Source of the DNA: JAVEDQ01 sp963783105
GTDB taxonomy: Bacteria; Actinomycetota; Actinomycetes; Frankiales; Frankiaceae
Direction of reading: 5' to 3'
Assembly (NCBI GenBank): GCA_963783105.1
Contig: CAWAMI010000002.1
Coordinates: 186,001-250,000 of the forward strand
DNA: 64,000 nt
Below are positions 32,881 to 41,826 of this stretch, one piece after another. Each line of letters starts with the position of its first letter. Position 1 is the first letter of the stretch. The position numbers and the translations under genes were made by a program. The notes under the pieces are model-generated. The model searched no databases. It was not told where the DNA came from and saw only the letters and a list, made by a program, of their open reading frames with translations.

Positions 32881-33620
32881 CCTCGACAGATACCTCCGAA
32901 CACGAGGCCATCCTGGACGACCTCCCGTCGCTGCTGACCGGGGAGCTGTCCCCGGCCCGCGAGCGCGAGGTCGCGGACCACCTCGACGCCTGCGACCCGT
33001 GCCGACGTGAGCTCGCCGTCGTCGCCCGGGCGTCCGCCTGGCTGCAGGACGCGGCCCGGTTGGAGGTCGCGCCCGAGCTGCGCGCCGTCGGCGACGCCGG
33101 CGATCGCGACGCGGAGCCGGTGGCCCTGCCGCCGTTGAAGCTGCCGCGGCATTCGTGGACCCCGATCCGCTCGCGGAGCGCCGGCGGCCCGAACCGCGTG
33201 CGGTGGCTCGCCGCCGCGGCCGGCGTCGTCCTTCTCGTCGGCGGTGTGCTCGGCGGCGTGGTCCTGGGCCGCGCCAGCGATAGCCCGCCCGAGAGCACCG
33301 TCGTCCTCGCCCCGGTGCCCGGCGGGATGCCCGTGGACGGCGTCCGCGGTCAGGCGCGACTGTCCGCGAACGGGGGGATGCACCTCGACGTGCCGCACCT
33401 GCCACGACCGCAGGGACGGGACTACTACGAGGTCTGGCTGTTCGACCCGCCGTCCGGCCGGATGCTCGCCGTCGGCGTGCTGCCGCCCGACGGCCACGGC
33501 AGCTACAGCCTGCCGGCCAGCGCGGACCGGGGATACAGCGCGGTCGAGATCTCGCTGGAGCCGGACGACGGCAACCCGGAGCACTCGAAGACCTCGGTGC
33601 TGCGCGGCCCGCTCACCTGA
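32877..33620 (+). CDS. Zinc-finger anti-sigma factor with RskA-like C-terminal domain
   Basis: This is a 247-residue membrane protein. The N-terminal ZAS domain has Hx3Cx2C in ADHLDACDPCRREL, which binds Zn and the sigma factor. One helix at about residues 110-133 (VRWLAAAAGVVLLVGGVLGG) crosses the membrane. The C-terminal part (RDYYEVWLFDPPSGRMLAVG) matches the extracytoplasmic RskA/anti-sigma-K domain. It holds the upstream sigma factor inactive until cleaved or modified. GTG start overlaps the sigma stop. Confidence 0.92.
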   Translation: MTSTDTSEHEAILDDLPSLLTGELSPAREREVADHLDACDPCRRELAVVARASAWLQDAARLEVAPELRAVGDAGDRDAEPVALPPLKLPRHSWTPIRSRSAGGPNRVRWLAAAAGVVLLVGGVLGGVVLGRASDSPPESTVVLAPVPGGMPVDGVRGQARLSANGGMHLDVPHLPRPQGRDYYEVWLFDPPSGRMLAVGVLPPDGHGSYSLPASADRGYSAVEISLEPDDGNPEHSKTSVLRGPLT

Positions 33621-33649
33621 CCTGAGCGTCCGCGGGGTCGTCGGCCCGG

Positions 33650-34699
33650 TCAGCGCAGGCGGTGCGCGACCTCCGTCGCCCAATAGGTGAGCACCTGGTC
33701 GGCCCCGGCCCGCTTGATCGAGGTCAGCGACTCGAGGATGGCCCGGTCGCGGTCGATCCAGCCGTTCCGGGCGGCGGCCTCGATCATGGCGTACTCGCCG
33801 CTGACCTGGTAGGCGGAGACCGGCACGTCGACGGCGTCCGCGACCGCCCGCACCACGTCGAGGTAGCTGCCGGCCGGCTTCACCATCACCGCGTCCGCCC
33901 CCTCGGCGAGATCCAGCGCGACCTCGCGCAGCGCCTCGTCGACGCGGCGGGCCGGGTCCTGCTGGTAGGCGTTGCGGTCGCCGAACTGCGGCGCGCAGTC
34001 CGCCGCGTCCCGGAACGGGCCGTAGAAGGCCGACGCGTACTTCGCCGAGTAGGCGAGGATCGGCACCTCGGAGTGGCCGGCCGCATCCAGGCCGGCGCGG
34101 ATGGCCGCGACCTGCCCGTCCATCATCCCGCTCGGGGCCACCACGTGGGAACCCGCCTCGGCCTGGGCGACGGCGATGCTCGCGTAGCGCTCCAGGGTGC
34201 TGTCGTTGTCGACCGCACCGTCGGCGGTGAGCAGACCGCAGTGCCCGTGGTCGGTGTACTCGTCGAGACACAGGTCCGTGAGCAGCACCGTCGCGTCGCC
34301 GACCTCCCCGACCAGGTCGCGGAGCGCGACCTGGACGATGCCGTCGGGGTCGTCCGCACCGGACCCGCGGCCGTCCTTCTCGGCGGGCAGACCGAACAGC
34401 ATCAGCCCGCCGACGCCGGCGTCGACCGCCTCGACGGCCGCCTTGCGCAGCGAATCCCGGGTGTGCTGGAACACACCGGGCATGGAGACGATCTCCTGCG
34501 GTTCGCCGGTGGGGGTGGAGATGTCCTCCCGCACGAACATCGGCAGGATCAGGTCGGCCGGCGCGACCCGCACCCCGGCGGCCAGGCGGCGCAGGGCGGG
34601 GGTGCGGCGGAGCCGCCGGGGCCGGGTGGTGGGGAAGCCTGGCTGCGGCCGGGCGGCAGGGAAGCCGGGCGCAGGCGAACCCGCCGCCGGCCCGGTCAC
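33650..34699 (-). CDS. hemB: Delta-aminolevulinate dehydratase (porphobilinogen synthase)
   Basis: This is a 349-residue enzyme that joins two 5-aminolevulinates into porphobilinogen. The two active lysines lie in ILAYSAKYASAFYGPFRDA and DAVMVKPAGSYLD; the metal region LLTDLCLDEYTDHGHCGLL has cysteines of the Zn type, with a third expected position reading APSGMMDGQV nearby. The first 45 residues are Pro/Arg-rich and variable. GTG 34699 overlaps the hemD stop as GTGA. Last gene of the rex-hemACDB operon. Confidence 0.95.
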   Translation of the reverse strand: MTGPAAGSPAPGFPAARPQPGFPTTRPRRLRRTPALRRLAAGVRVAPADLILPMFVREDISTPTGEPQEIVSMPGVFQHTRDSLRKAAVEAVDAGVGGLMLFGLPAEKDGRGSGADDPDGIVQVALRDLVGEVGDATVLLTDLCLDEYTDHGHCGLLTADGAVDNDSTLERYASIAVAQAEAGSHVVAPSGMMDGQVAAIRAGLDAAGHSEVPILAYSAKYASAFYGPFRDAADCAPQFGDRNAYQQDPARRVDEALREVALDLAEGADAVMVKPAGSYLDVVRAVADAVDVPVSAYQVSGEYAMIEAAARNGWIDRDRAILESLTSIKRAGADQVLTYWATEVAHRLR

Positions 34700-36378
34700 C
34701 GCTTGCGTCCCGTCGGCTTGAGCCGTGTGACCGGGATGCCGGCGGCCTCGGGGTCGGCCCGGTGCTCACGGGCGAACCCGGCGAGCGAGTCCACCAGCGC
34801 GGGCACGTTCGGCTCGGCGGACTCGACGTCGACCCGCAGCCCGAGTTCGCGGGCGGTCGCGGCGGTCTGCGGCCCGATGGCGGCGATGACCGTCGACTCG
34901 TGCGGCTTGCCGGCGATGCCCACGAGGTTGCGCACGGTGGACGACGACGTGAACAGCACCGCGTCGACCCGCCCGCCCTTGAGGGCCTCCCGGATCGGGG
35001 CCGGCGGGGGCGCCGCGCGCACGGTCCGGTAGGCGGTGACGTCGTCGACCTCCCAGCCGCGCTCCTTCAACCCGGCCACGAGCGTCTCGGTGGCGATGTC
35101 GGCGCGCGGCAGGAAGACCCGGTCCAGCGGGTCGAGCACCGCGTCGTACGGCGGCCAGTCGGCGAGCAGACCCTCGCTGGACTGCTGCCCCGACGGCACG
35201 AGGTCGGGCTCCATGCCCCAGGCCCGCACCGCATCGGCGGTCACCTCACCGACCGCCGCGATCTTGATGCCGGCGAAGGCACGGGCGTCGAGGCCGTACT
35301 CGTCGAACTTCTCGCGCACCGCGCGGACGGCGTTGGTCGAGGTGAAGGCGATCCAGGCGTACCGGCCGGAGACGAGGCCGCGCAGGGCCCGGTCCATCGG
35401 GGCGGGGGTGCGCGGCGGCTCCACGGCGATCGTCGGGACCTCGAGCGGCACGGCACCGTGCGTGCGCAGCAGCGCCGACAGGCTTCCCGCCTGCTCACGG
35501 GTGCGGGGCACCAGCACGGTCCAGCCGAACAGCGCCCGCGTCTCCCACCAGGAGAGCTTGTCCCGCGAACGGACGGCCGGACCGACGACGGCGACGGCCG
35601 GCGCCGGGGTGGGCTCCGGTCCGCCCGGGAGCACGGGCAGCGGGTCGGGCGGCGTGGACCAGGCGGCGGCCAGGTCGCGCTCGACGCCCTCGAGGGTGGT
35701 GACGACGGTCCGCTGCCGGGAGGTCGTGCCCTCGAAGGTCACCGAGACCAGGCTGTCCGCCCGGCGACCGTGCTCGAGCAGCGCCGCTGCGGCCTTGCCG
35801 AGATCGCTGGGAACCGGCAGCAGGAACACCAGGCTGCCGGGGGCGGCGGCCAGACCGGCCCAGTCGGGCGCGGTGGCGGCCGCCGGGTCGAGGCCGACGA
35901 CGGTGTGCGGCACGCCCAGCGCGATGCCCGCGTAACCCGGCACGGCGAGCGCGGGCGAGATCCCGGGGACCAGCTCGAAGGCGATCTTCGACCGGGTGAG
36001 CGCCGCGGCCTCGCGGCCGACGTCGGGATGGAGGAGGACGTCGCCCGGGACGACGCGGACGACCCGCTCCCCCGCGCGGGCCCGCGTCGCGGCCTCCTTC
36101 GCCGCGTCGGGAACCCCGTCCGCCCCACTGCCGGGGGCGGCGACGACCGTGCCCGGCAGGTCGACGAGCAGCTCCCGCGGCACCCCGGGCGCCGCCAGGA
36201 TCGCGTCGGCCTCGGCCAGCGCGGCCGCGGCCCGGACGGTGAGCAGGTCCGGATCGCCGGGGCCGCAGCCGAGGAGCAGCACCGGTTGGACCCGGCCCTT
36301 GGTCGCCCCCTTCTTCGTCCCCGCGCGCTTGGCCGGGCGGCCGAGCGCGGCCTCCGGCGACTGTTCTGTGGTGGTCAT
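34696..36378 (-). CDS. hemD: Fused uroporphyrinogen-III C-methyltransferase / uroporphyrinogen-III synthase
   Basis: This is a 560-residue fusion. Residues 30-280 are the SAM-dependent methyltransferase (VLLLGCGPGDPDLLTVRAA, VVRVVPGDVLLHPD, FELVPGISPALAVPGYAG), related to CobA/SUMT. Residues 290-545 are the HemD synthase (VLVPRTREQAGSLSALL, WIAFTSTNAVRAV, VDAVLFTSSSTVRNLV, AAIGPQTAATARELG). The two halves act at the haem/sirohaem branch. The motif in the methyltransferase half is less canonical (GDVLLHPDVG instead of GDPFVFGRGG), so its activity may differ. Overlaps both neighbours by four bases. Confidence 0.9.
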   Translation of the reverse strand: MTTTEQSPEAALGRPAKRAGTKKGATKGRVQPVLLLGCGPGDPDLLTVRAAAALAEADAILAAPGVPRELLVDLPGTVVAAPGSGADGVPDAAKEAATRARAGERVVRVVPGDVLLHPDVGREAAALTRSKIAFELVPGISPALAVPGYAGIALGVPHTVVGLDPAAATAPDWAGLAAAPGSLVFLLPVPSDLGKAAAALLEHGRRADSLVSVTFEGTTSRQRTVVTTLEGVERDLAAAWSTPPDPLPVLPGGPEPTPAPAVAVVGPAVRSRDKLSWWETRALFGWTVLVPRTREQAGSLSALLRTHGAVPLEVPTIAVEPPRTPAPMDRALRGLVSGRYAWIAFTSTNAVRAVREKFDEYGLDARAFAGIKIAAVGEVTADAVRAWGMEPDLVPSGQQSSEGLLADWPPYDAVLDPLDRVFLPRADIATETLVAGLKERGWEVDDVTAYRTVRAAPPPAPIREALKGGRVDAVLFTSSSTVRNLVGIAGKPHESTVIAAIGPQTAATARELGLRVDVESAEPNVPALVDSLAGFAREHRADPEAAGIPVTRLKPTGRKR

Positions 36379-37388
36379 GCAGACACTCCCAACAGGTCGG
36401 CTGCGCCTGCCTCCAGCAGGTCAGCGGCGAGCCGGCGTCCGAGCGTCTCGGGCGCGGCAAAGGGTCCGGTGGCGGACAGGCGCAGCGACCGGCTGCCGTC
36501 CGCGGCCGCGGCGACGCCGCGGAGGTAGATCTCGGGCTGGCCGTCGTCGCCCTCGGCGACGTCCGCCAGGCCGCCGACGGGGGCCGTGCAGCCTGCCTCG
36601 AGGGCGGCGAGCAGCGAGCGCTCGGCCGCGGTCGCCGCCCGGGTCTCCGGGTCGTCCAGGGCGTCCGCGATCTCGGCGACGAGCTGCTCGTCGGCGGCGC
36701 GGCACTCGATCGCCAGCGCACCCTGGCCGCAGGCCGGCAACAGCTGGAGCGGGTCGATCACCTCGGTGACCACCTCGAGACGGCCGAGCCGGGCCAGGCC
36801 GGCTCGGGCCAGGACCACCGCATCGACCTCGCCGTCGACGGCCTTGCGGATGCGGGTGTCGACGTTGCCGCGGATCGGGACGATCTCCAGGTCGAGTCCG
36901 AGCGCCAGCAGTTGTGCGCCGCGCCGCGGCGAGCCCGTACCGATACGGGCCCCGGCGGGCAGCTCGCCGAGCGTCTTGCCGCTGGGGCTGACCAGGACGT
37001 CCCGCGGGTCCTCGCGGGACGGGACGGCGGCGATCACCAGCTCGGGGTCCGGGGCCGTCGGCAGGTCCTTCAGGGAGTGGACGGCGAGGTCGACCCGCCC
37101 GGCGTGCAGGGCCTCGCGGAGCGCGGTGACGAACACGCCGGTGCCGCCGATCTGGGTCAGCGCCTCCGTCGAGGAGTCCCCGTACGTGACCACCTCGACG
37201 AGCTCGACCGGTCGGTCCAGTCTCGCGGCCAGCGCGTCCGCCACCAGCTGCGACTGCGCCATCGCCAGGCGGGAGCGCCGCGTGCCCAGCCGCAGTGCCG
37301 ACTTCGGTCGGGCACGCGGCGACGACGCCTCCGCGCCGGGTTCGTCGACGACCGACCCCCGGAGCGAGCCGCCCGGGGGAGGCGTCAC
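36375..37388 (-). CDS. hemC: Hydroxymethylbilane synthase (porphobilinogen deaminase)
   Basis: This is a 337-residue enzyme that polymerises four porphobilinogens. The dipyrromethane cofactor Cys is C267 in ALEAGCTAPVGGLA. Other motifs: LRLGTRRSRLAMAQS, VDLAVHSLKDLPT, IGTGSPRRGAQLLAL and VPIRGNVDTRIRK. The GTG start overlaps the hemA stop as GTGA. The first 30 residues are variable, so a later start is possible but none fits the coupling better. Confidence 0.96.
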   Translation of the reverse strand: MTPPPGGSLRGSVVDEPGAEASSPRARPKSALRLGTRRSRLAMAQSQLVADALAARLDRPVELVEVVTYGDSSTEALTQIGGTGVFVTALREALHAGRVDLAVHSLKDLPTAPDPELVIAAVPSREDPRDVLVSPSGKTLGELPAGARIGTGSPRRGAQLLALGLDLEIVPIRGNVDTRIRKAVDGEVDAVVLARAGLARLGRLEVVTEVIDPLQLLPACGQGALAIECRAADEQLVAEIADALDDPETRAATAAERSLLAALEAGCTAPVGGLADVAEGDDGQPEIYLRGVAAAADGSRSLRLSATGPFAAPETLGRRLAADLLEAGAADLLGVSA

Positions 37389-38794
37389 CGCGCCTCCGGC
37401 GATGTCGTGGTGGCGTCGGCGCCGGCGCCGGCGGGATCGGCGTCCGGCCGGGCGGGGCTGGGGGTCGCGGGAGCGGACAGGGCACCCGGCGCGCCGCGGT
37501 TGAGGCCGAACAGCTCGTGCAGCGCCTCGGCGTAGCGGTCGCCGTCCGGCGACTCCGCGAGCTCCTTGACCCGGACGGTGGGGGCGTGCAGGAGCTTGTC
37601 GACGACGCGGCGCACGGTCGACTCGACCTCGACGCGCTCGCGTCCCTCGAGCTCCGGCAGCCGGCCGCCGAGCCGCTCCAGCTCGCTGCGGACCACCTCG
37701 GCGGCCTGTGCCCGCAGGGCCGTCACCGTCGGCGCCACCCGCAGCGCCCGCTGCCGGTTGCAGAAGGCGCCGGCCTCCTCGGCGACGAGCTCACGGACCG
37801 ACTCGACGTCGGCCGCGACCTGTCCGCCGCGCAGCACCGCCCGCAGGCTCTCGAGGTCGACGAGCGTGACCTCCGGCAGCTGGCGGACCGCGGGGTCGAC
37901 GTCGCGCGGGAGGGCCAGGTCGAGGAGCACGAGGGGACGGTTCGCCGTCTCCATCTCCCCATCCTCGCGGTCCCCGTCCTCGCGCCGGGCGAGGGCATCA
38001 CGCACCACGGCGGCGGGCAGCACGGGGGCCGTGGCGCCGGTGGCCGTGACGACGACGTCGGCGGTCGCGACCGCGGCGGCGAGCTCCTCGTCGCCGAGCC
38101 CGATGGCGGTTCCGCCGAGGGTCGCGGCGAGCCGCTCGGCCCGCTCCGGGGTGCGGTTGGCGACGGTGATGGAGCCGACGTCGGCCCGCTGCAGGACGCG
38201 GCCCGCGAGCGCGCCGGTCGAGCCCGCGCCGACCAGCAGCACGGGACGCCCGGCCAGGTCGCCGAGGGTCTCCTCCGCCGACAGGACCGCGACGCCCACC
38301 AGCGAGGCCGCGGCCTCGTCGATCCGCGTCTCGCTGTGCGCCCGCTTGCCCACCCGCATGGCCTCGCGGAACAGCACGGACAGCGAACGACCGGTGCCGC
38401 CCTCGGCGCCGGCGAGCTTGTAGGCGGCCCGCACCTGTCCGAGGATCTGCGCCTCGCCGACGAGCATCGAGTCGAGCCCGCAGACGACGCTGAACAGGTG
38501 CGAGACGGCCCGGGCCTCGTGGTGCACGTAGAGGCAGGGCGTGAGCTCCTCCAGCGGCAGGCCGCTGACGCGGGCGAGCTGGTCGCTGATCTCGGTCAGG
38601 CCGCCGTGGAAGGTCGCCGTCTCGGCGAACACCTCGACCCGGTTGCAGGTGGAGAGCACGACCGCCTCGGCGACGTGTTCGCCCTGCAGCAGGTCGTGGA
38701 TCATCTTCTCGGCGTCGTCCGGCCCCACCGTGCTGCGTTCCAGCACGGCGGTCGGGGCGGTCCGGTGGTTGAGCCCCACCACGAGCAGGCTCAT
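37385..38794 (-). CDS. hemA: Glutamyl-tRNA reductase
   Basis: This is a 469-residue enzyme, the first committed step of the C5 haem pathway. The thioester Cys is C50 in VVLSTCNRVEVF. Motifs GLDSMLVGEAQILGQVRAAY and the NADPH loop VLLVGAGSTGALAG follow. The C-terminal 40 residues are an Ala/Pro/Gly-rich extension beyond the usual dimerisation helix. ATG 38794 overlaps the rex stop as ATGA, so rex and hemA are translated together and haem supply is tied to the redox regulator. Confidence 0.96.
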   Translation of the reverse strand: MSLLVVGLNHRTAPTAVLERSTVGPDDAEKMIHDLLQGEHVAEAVVLSTCNRVEVFAETATFHGGLTEISDQLARVSGLPLEELTPCLYVHHEARAVSHLFSVVCGLDSMLVGEAQILGQVRAAYKLAGAEGGTGRSLSVLFREAMRVGKRAHSETRIDEAAASLVGVAVLSAEETLGDLAGRPVLLVGAGSTGALAGRVLQRADVGSITVANRTPERAERLAATLGGTAIGLGDEELAAAVATADVVVTATGATAPVLPAAVVRDALARREDGDREDGEMETANRPLVLLDLALPRDVDPAVRQLPEVTLVDLESLRAVLRGGQVAADVESVRELVAEEAGAFCNRQRALRVAPTVTALRAQAAEVVRSELERLGGRLPELEGRERVEVESTVRRVVDKLLHAPTVRVKELAESPDGDRYAEALHELFGLNRGAPGALSAPATPSPARPDADPAGAGADATTTSPEAR

Positions 38795-39585
38795 GGCACC
38801 AGCGCCGCGTCGCTCGTCGCCGCGAGGCCGGCCGGGCCTGCCGTGCCCACCCCAGCGGGCACGACCTGGATCGGAACCGGCGAGGACACCTCCGCGGCCC
38901 GCCGTGCCTCGTGGAAGGACAGGATCTGGAGCTCGCTGGCGAGGTCCACCTTGCGGACCTCGACGTCGTCGGGCACGGACAGCACGGCCGGGGCGAAGTT
39001 GAGGATGCTGCGCACGCCGCAGGCGACCAGCCGGTCGCAGACCTCCTGGGCCGCGGCGGACGGGGTCGCGATCACGCCGATCGGAGTGCCGGTCGCCCGC
39101 ACGGCGGCCACGACCGACTCCAACTCGTCCACCGGACGCACCTCGATCCCGCCGAGCGTCTCGCCCACGCGCGCCGGGTCGGCGTCGAGCAGGCCCGCGA
39201 TGCGGAAGCCGCGGGCGGAGAAACCGCCGTAACCGGCCAGGGCGTGCCCGAGGTTGCCGACGCCGACGAGGACGACGCACCGGCGCTGGGTCAGACCCAG
39301 CTCGCGGCTGATCTCGTCGGCCAGGCACGCGACGTCGTAGCCGACCCCGCGCGTCCCGTAGGTACCGAGCTGGCTGAGGTCCTTCCGGACCTTGACGCCG
39401 GTGACACCGGCCGCGCGGGCGAGCGCCTCGCTCGAGACGGTGGCGACCCCCGTCTCGGCCAGACACGAGAGGGCGCGCAGGTAGACGGGCAGGCGTGCCA
39501 CCGTCGCCGCGGGGATGCCGCTGCGACGCTTGATCGGGCCGCCGGCGTGTTCGACGTCGGCGGACTCGCTCCGCGTTCCGCTCAC
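38791..39585 (-). CDS. rex: Redox-sensing transcriptional repressor Rex
   Basis: This is a 264-residue protein. The winged helix contains IPAATVARLPVYLRALSCL and GVTGVKVRKDLSQLGTYGTRGVGY (quoted as VKVRKDLSQLG and RGVGYDVACL). The Rossmann domain has VLVGVGNLGHALAGY with a NADH-binding GxGxxG motif. Rex senses the NADH/NAD ratio and lets go of DNA when NADH is high. GTG 39585 has GAGGAG upstream. It heads rex-hemA-hemC-hemD-hemB, the order known in Streptomyces. Confidence 0.96.
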   Translation of the reverse strand: MSGTRSESADVEHAGGPIKRRSGIPAATVARLPVYLRALSCLAETGVATVSSEALARAAGVTGVKVRKDLSQLGTYGTRGVGYDVACLADEISRELGLTQRRCVVLVGVGNLGHALAGYGGFSARGFRIAGLLDADPARVGETLGGIEVRPVDELESVVAAVRATGTPIGVIATPSAAAQEVCDRLVACGVRSILNFAPAVLSVPDDVEVRKVDLASELQILSFHEARRAAEVSSPVPIQVVPAGVGTAGPAGLAATSDAALVP

Positions 39586-39769
39586 CCGCCTGCTCCTCGC
39601 TCGACGACGCAAACCGCCGACCAGTCTAGAACCGGTAATCGGCTCACCACATCGACGCGGTCGACCTCACACTACCGGCGGTAGCCCCTCCGAGGGGGGC
39701 AATCCGTCACCGAGCGTGACACATCCGCGTCCCTGCTCCCGTGCCCGCAGGTCCCGGAACGCGCAGGAG
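39586..39769 (-). promoter_or_regulatory. rex promoter region
   Basis: TAGACT on the minus strand (39628-39623) fits a -10 box 38 bp upstream of the rex start. A palindrome GTCAC-CGAGC-GTGAC lies at 39706-39720. I looked for a Rex operator of the TGTGAA-N4-TTCACA type here and did not find one, unlike the Streptomyces arrangement as I know it. Confidence 0.4.
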
Positions 39770-40050
39770 TCAGTAGGTCCGGCGACCCGCCAGGGCGCTG
39801 CGCAGCCGGTCCTCCTCGACCCGCCAGTAGGCGTGTTCGGCACCGTCGAGCAGGACCACCGGGACGCGGTCGCCGTAGGCGTCTGCGAGATCCGGTTCCT
39901 CGTCGACGTTCCGCTCGGTCCAGGCCATCCCGGCCTCTTCCGCGACGCGCCGCACGCTCTCCCGCGCCGCCGTGCACAGCGAACAGCCCGGGCGCGTCAG
40001 CAGCTGGATCCGCTGCTGCGCCTCGGGACGCGGGCTCGTCGCGGCGTCGC

Positions 40051-40054
<4 letters not shown>
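39770..40054 (-). CDS. Glutaredoxin-family protein
   Basis: This is a 94-residue thioredoxin-fold protein with CxxC in LLTRPGCSLCTAARESV and the cis-Pro region GDRVPVVLLDGAEH. It resembles the DUF836/glutaredoxin-like proteins next to hemA in M. tuberculosis (Rv0508, from memory). Partner and substrate unknown. GTG 40054 overlaps the ligase stop as GTGA, so the two are cotranslated. It lies just upstream of rex on the same strand. Confidence 0.88.
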
Positions 40055-41763
<1,709 letters not shown>

Positions 41764-41826
41764 GCGCATCCCTCCTCGCCTCGGGTCTGCTGCTCCGCAG
41801 CGCGGGAGTCTGTCACACGGGCGCGG

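Noticed and set aside
34696..36378. Considered calling the methyltransferase half inactive
   Set aside because: One motif is unusual, but others are intact and this fused form is common in actinobacteria; left as a caution only.
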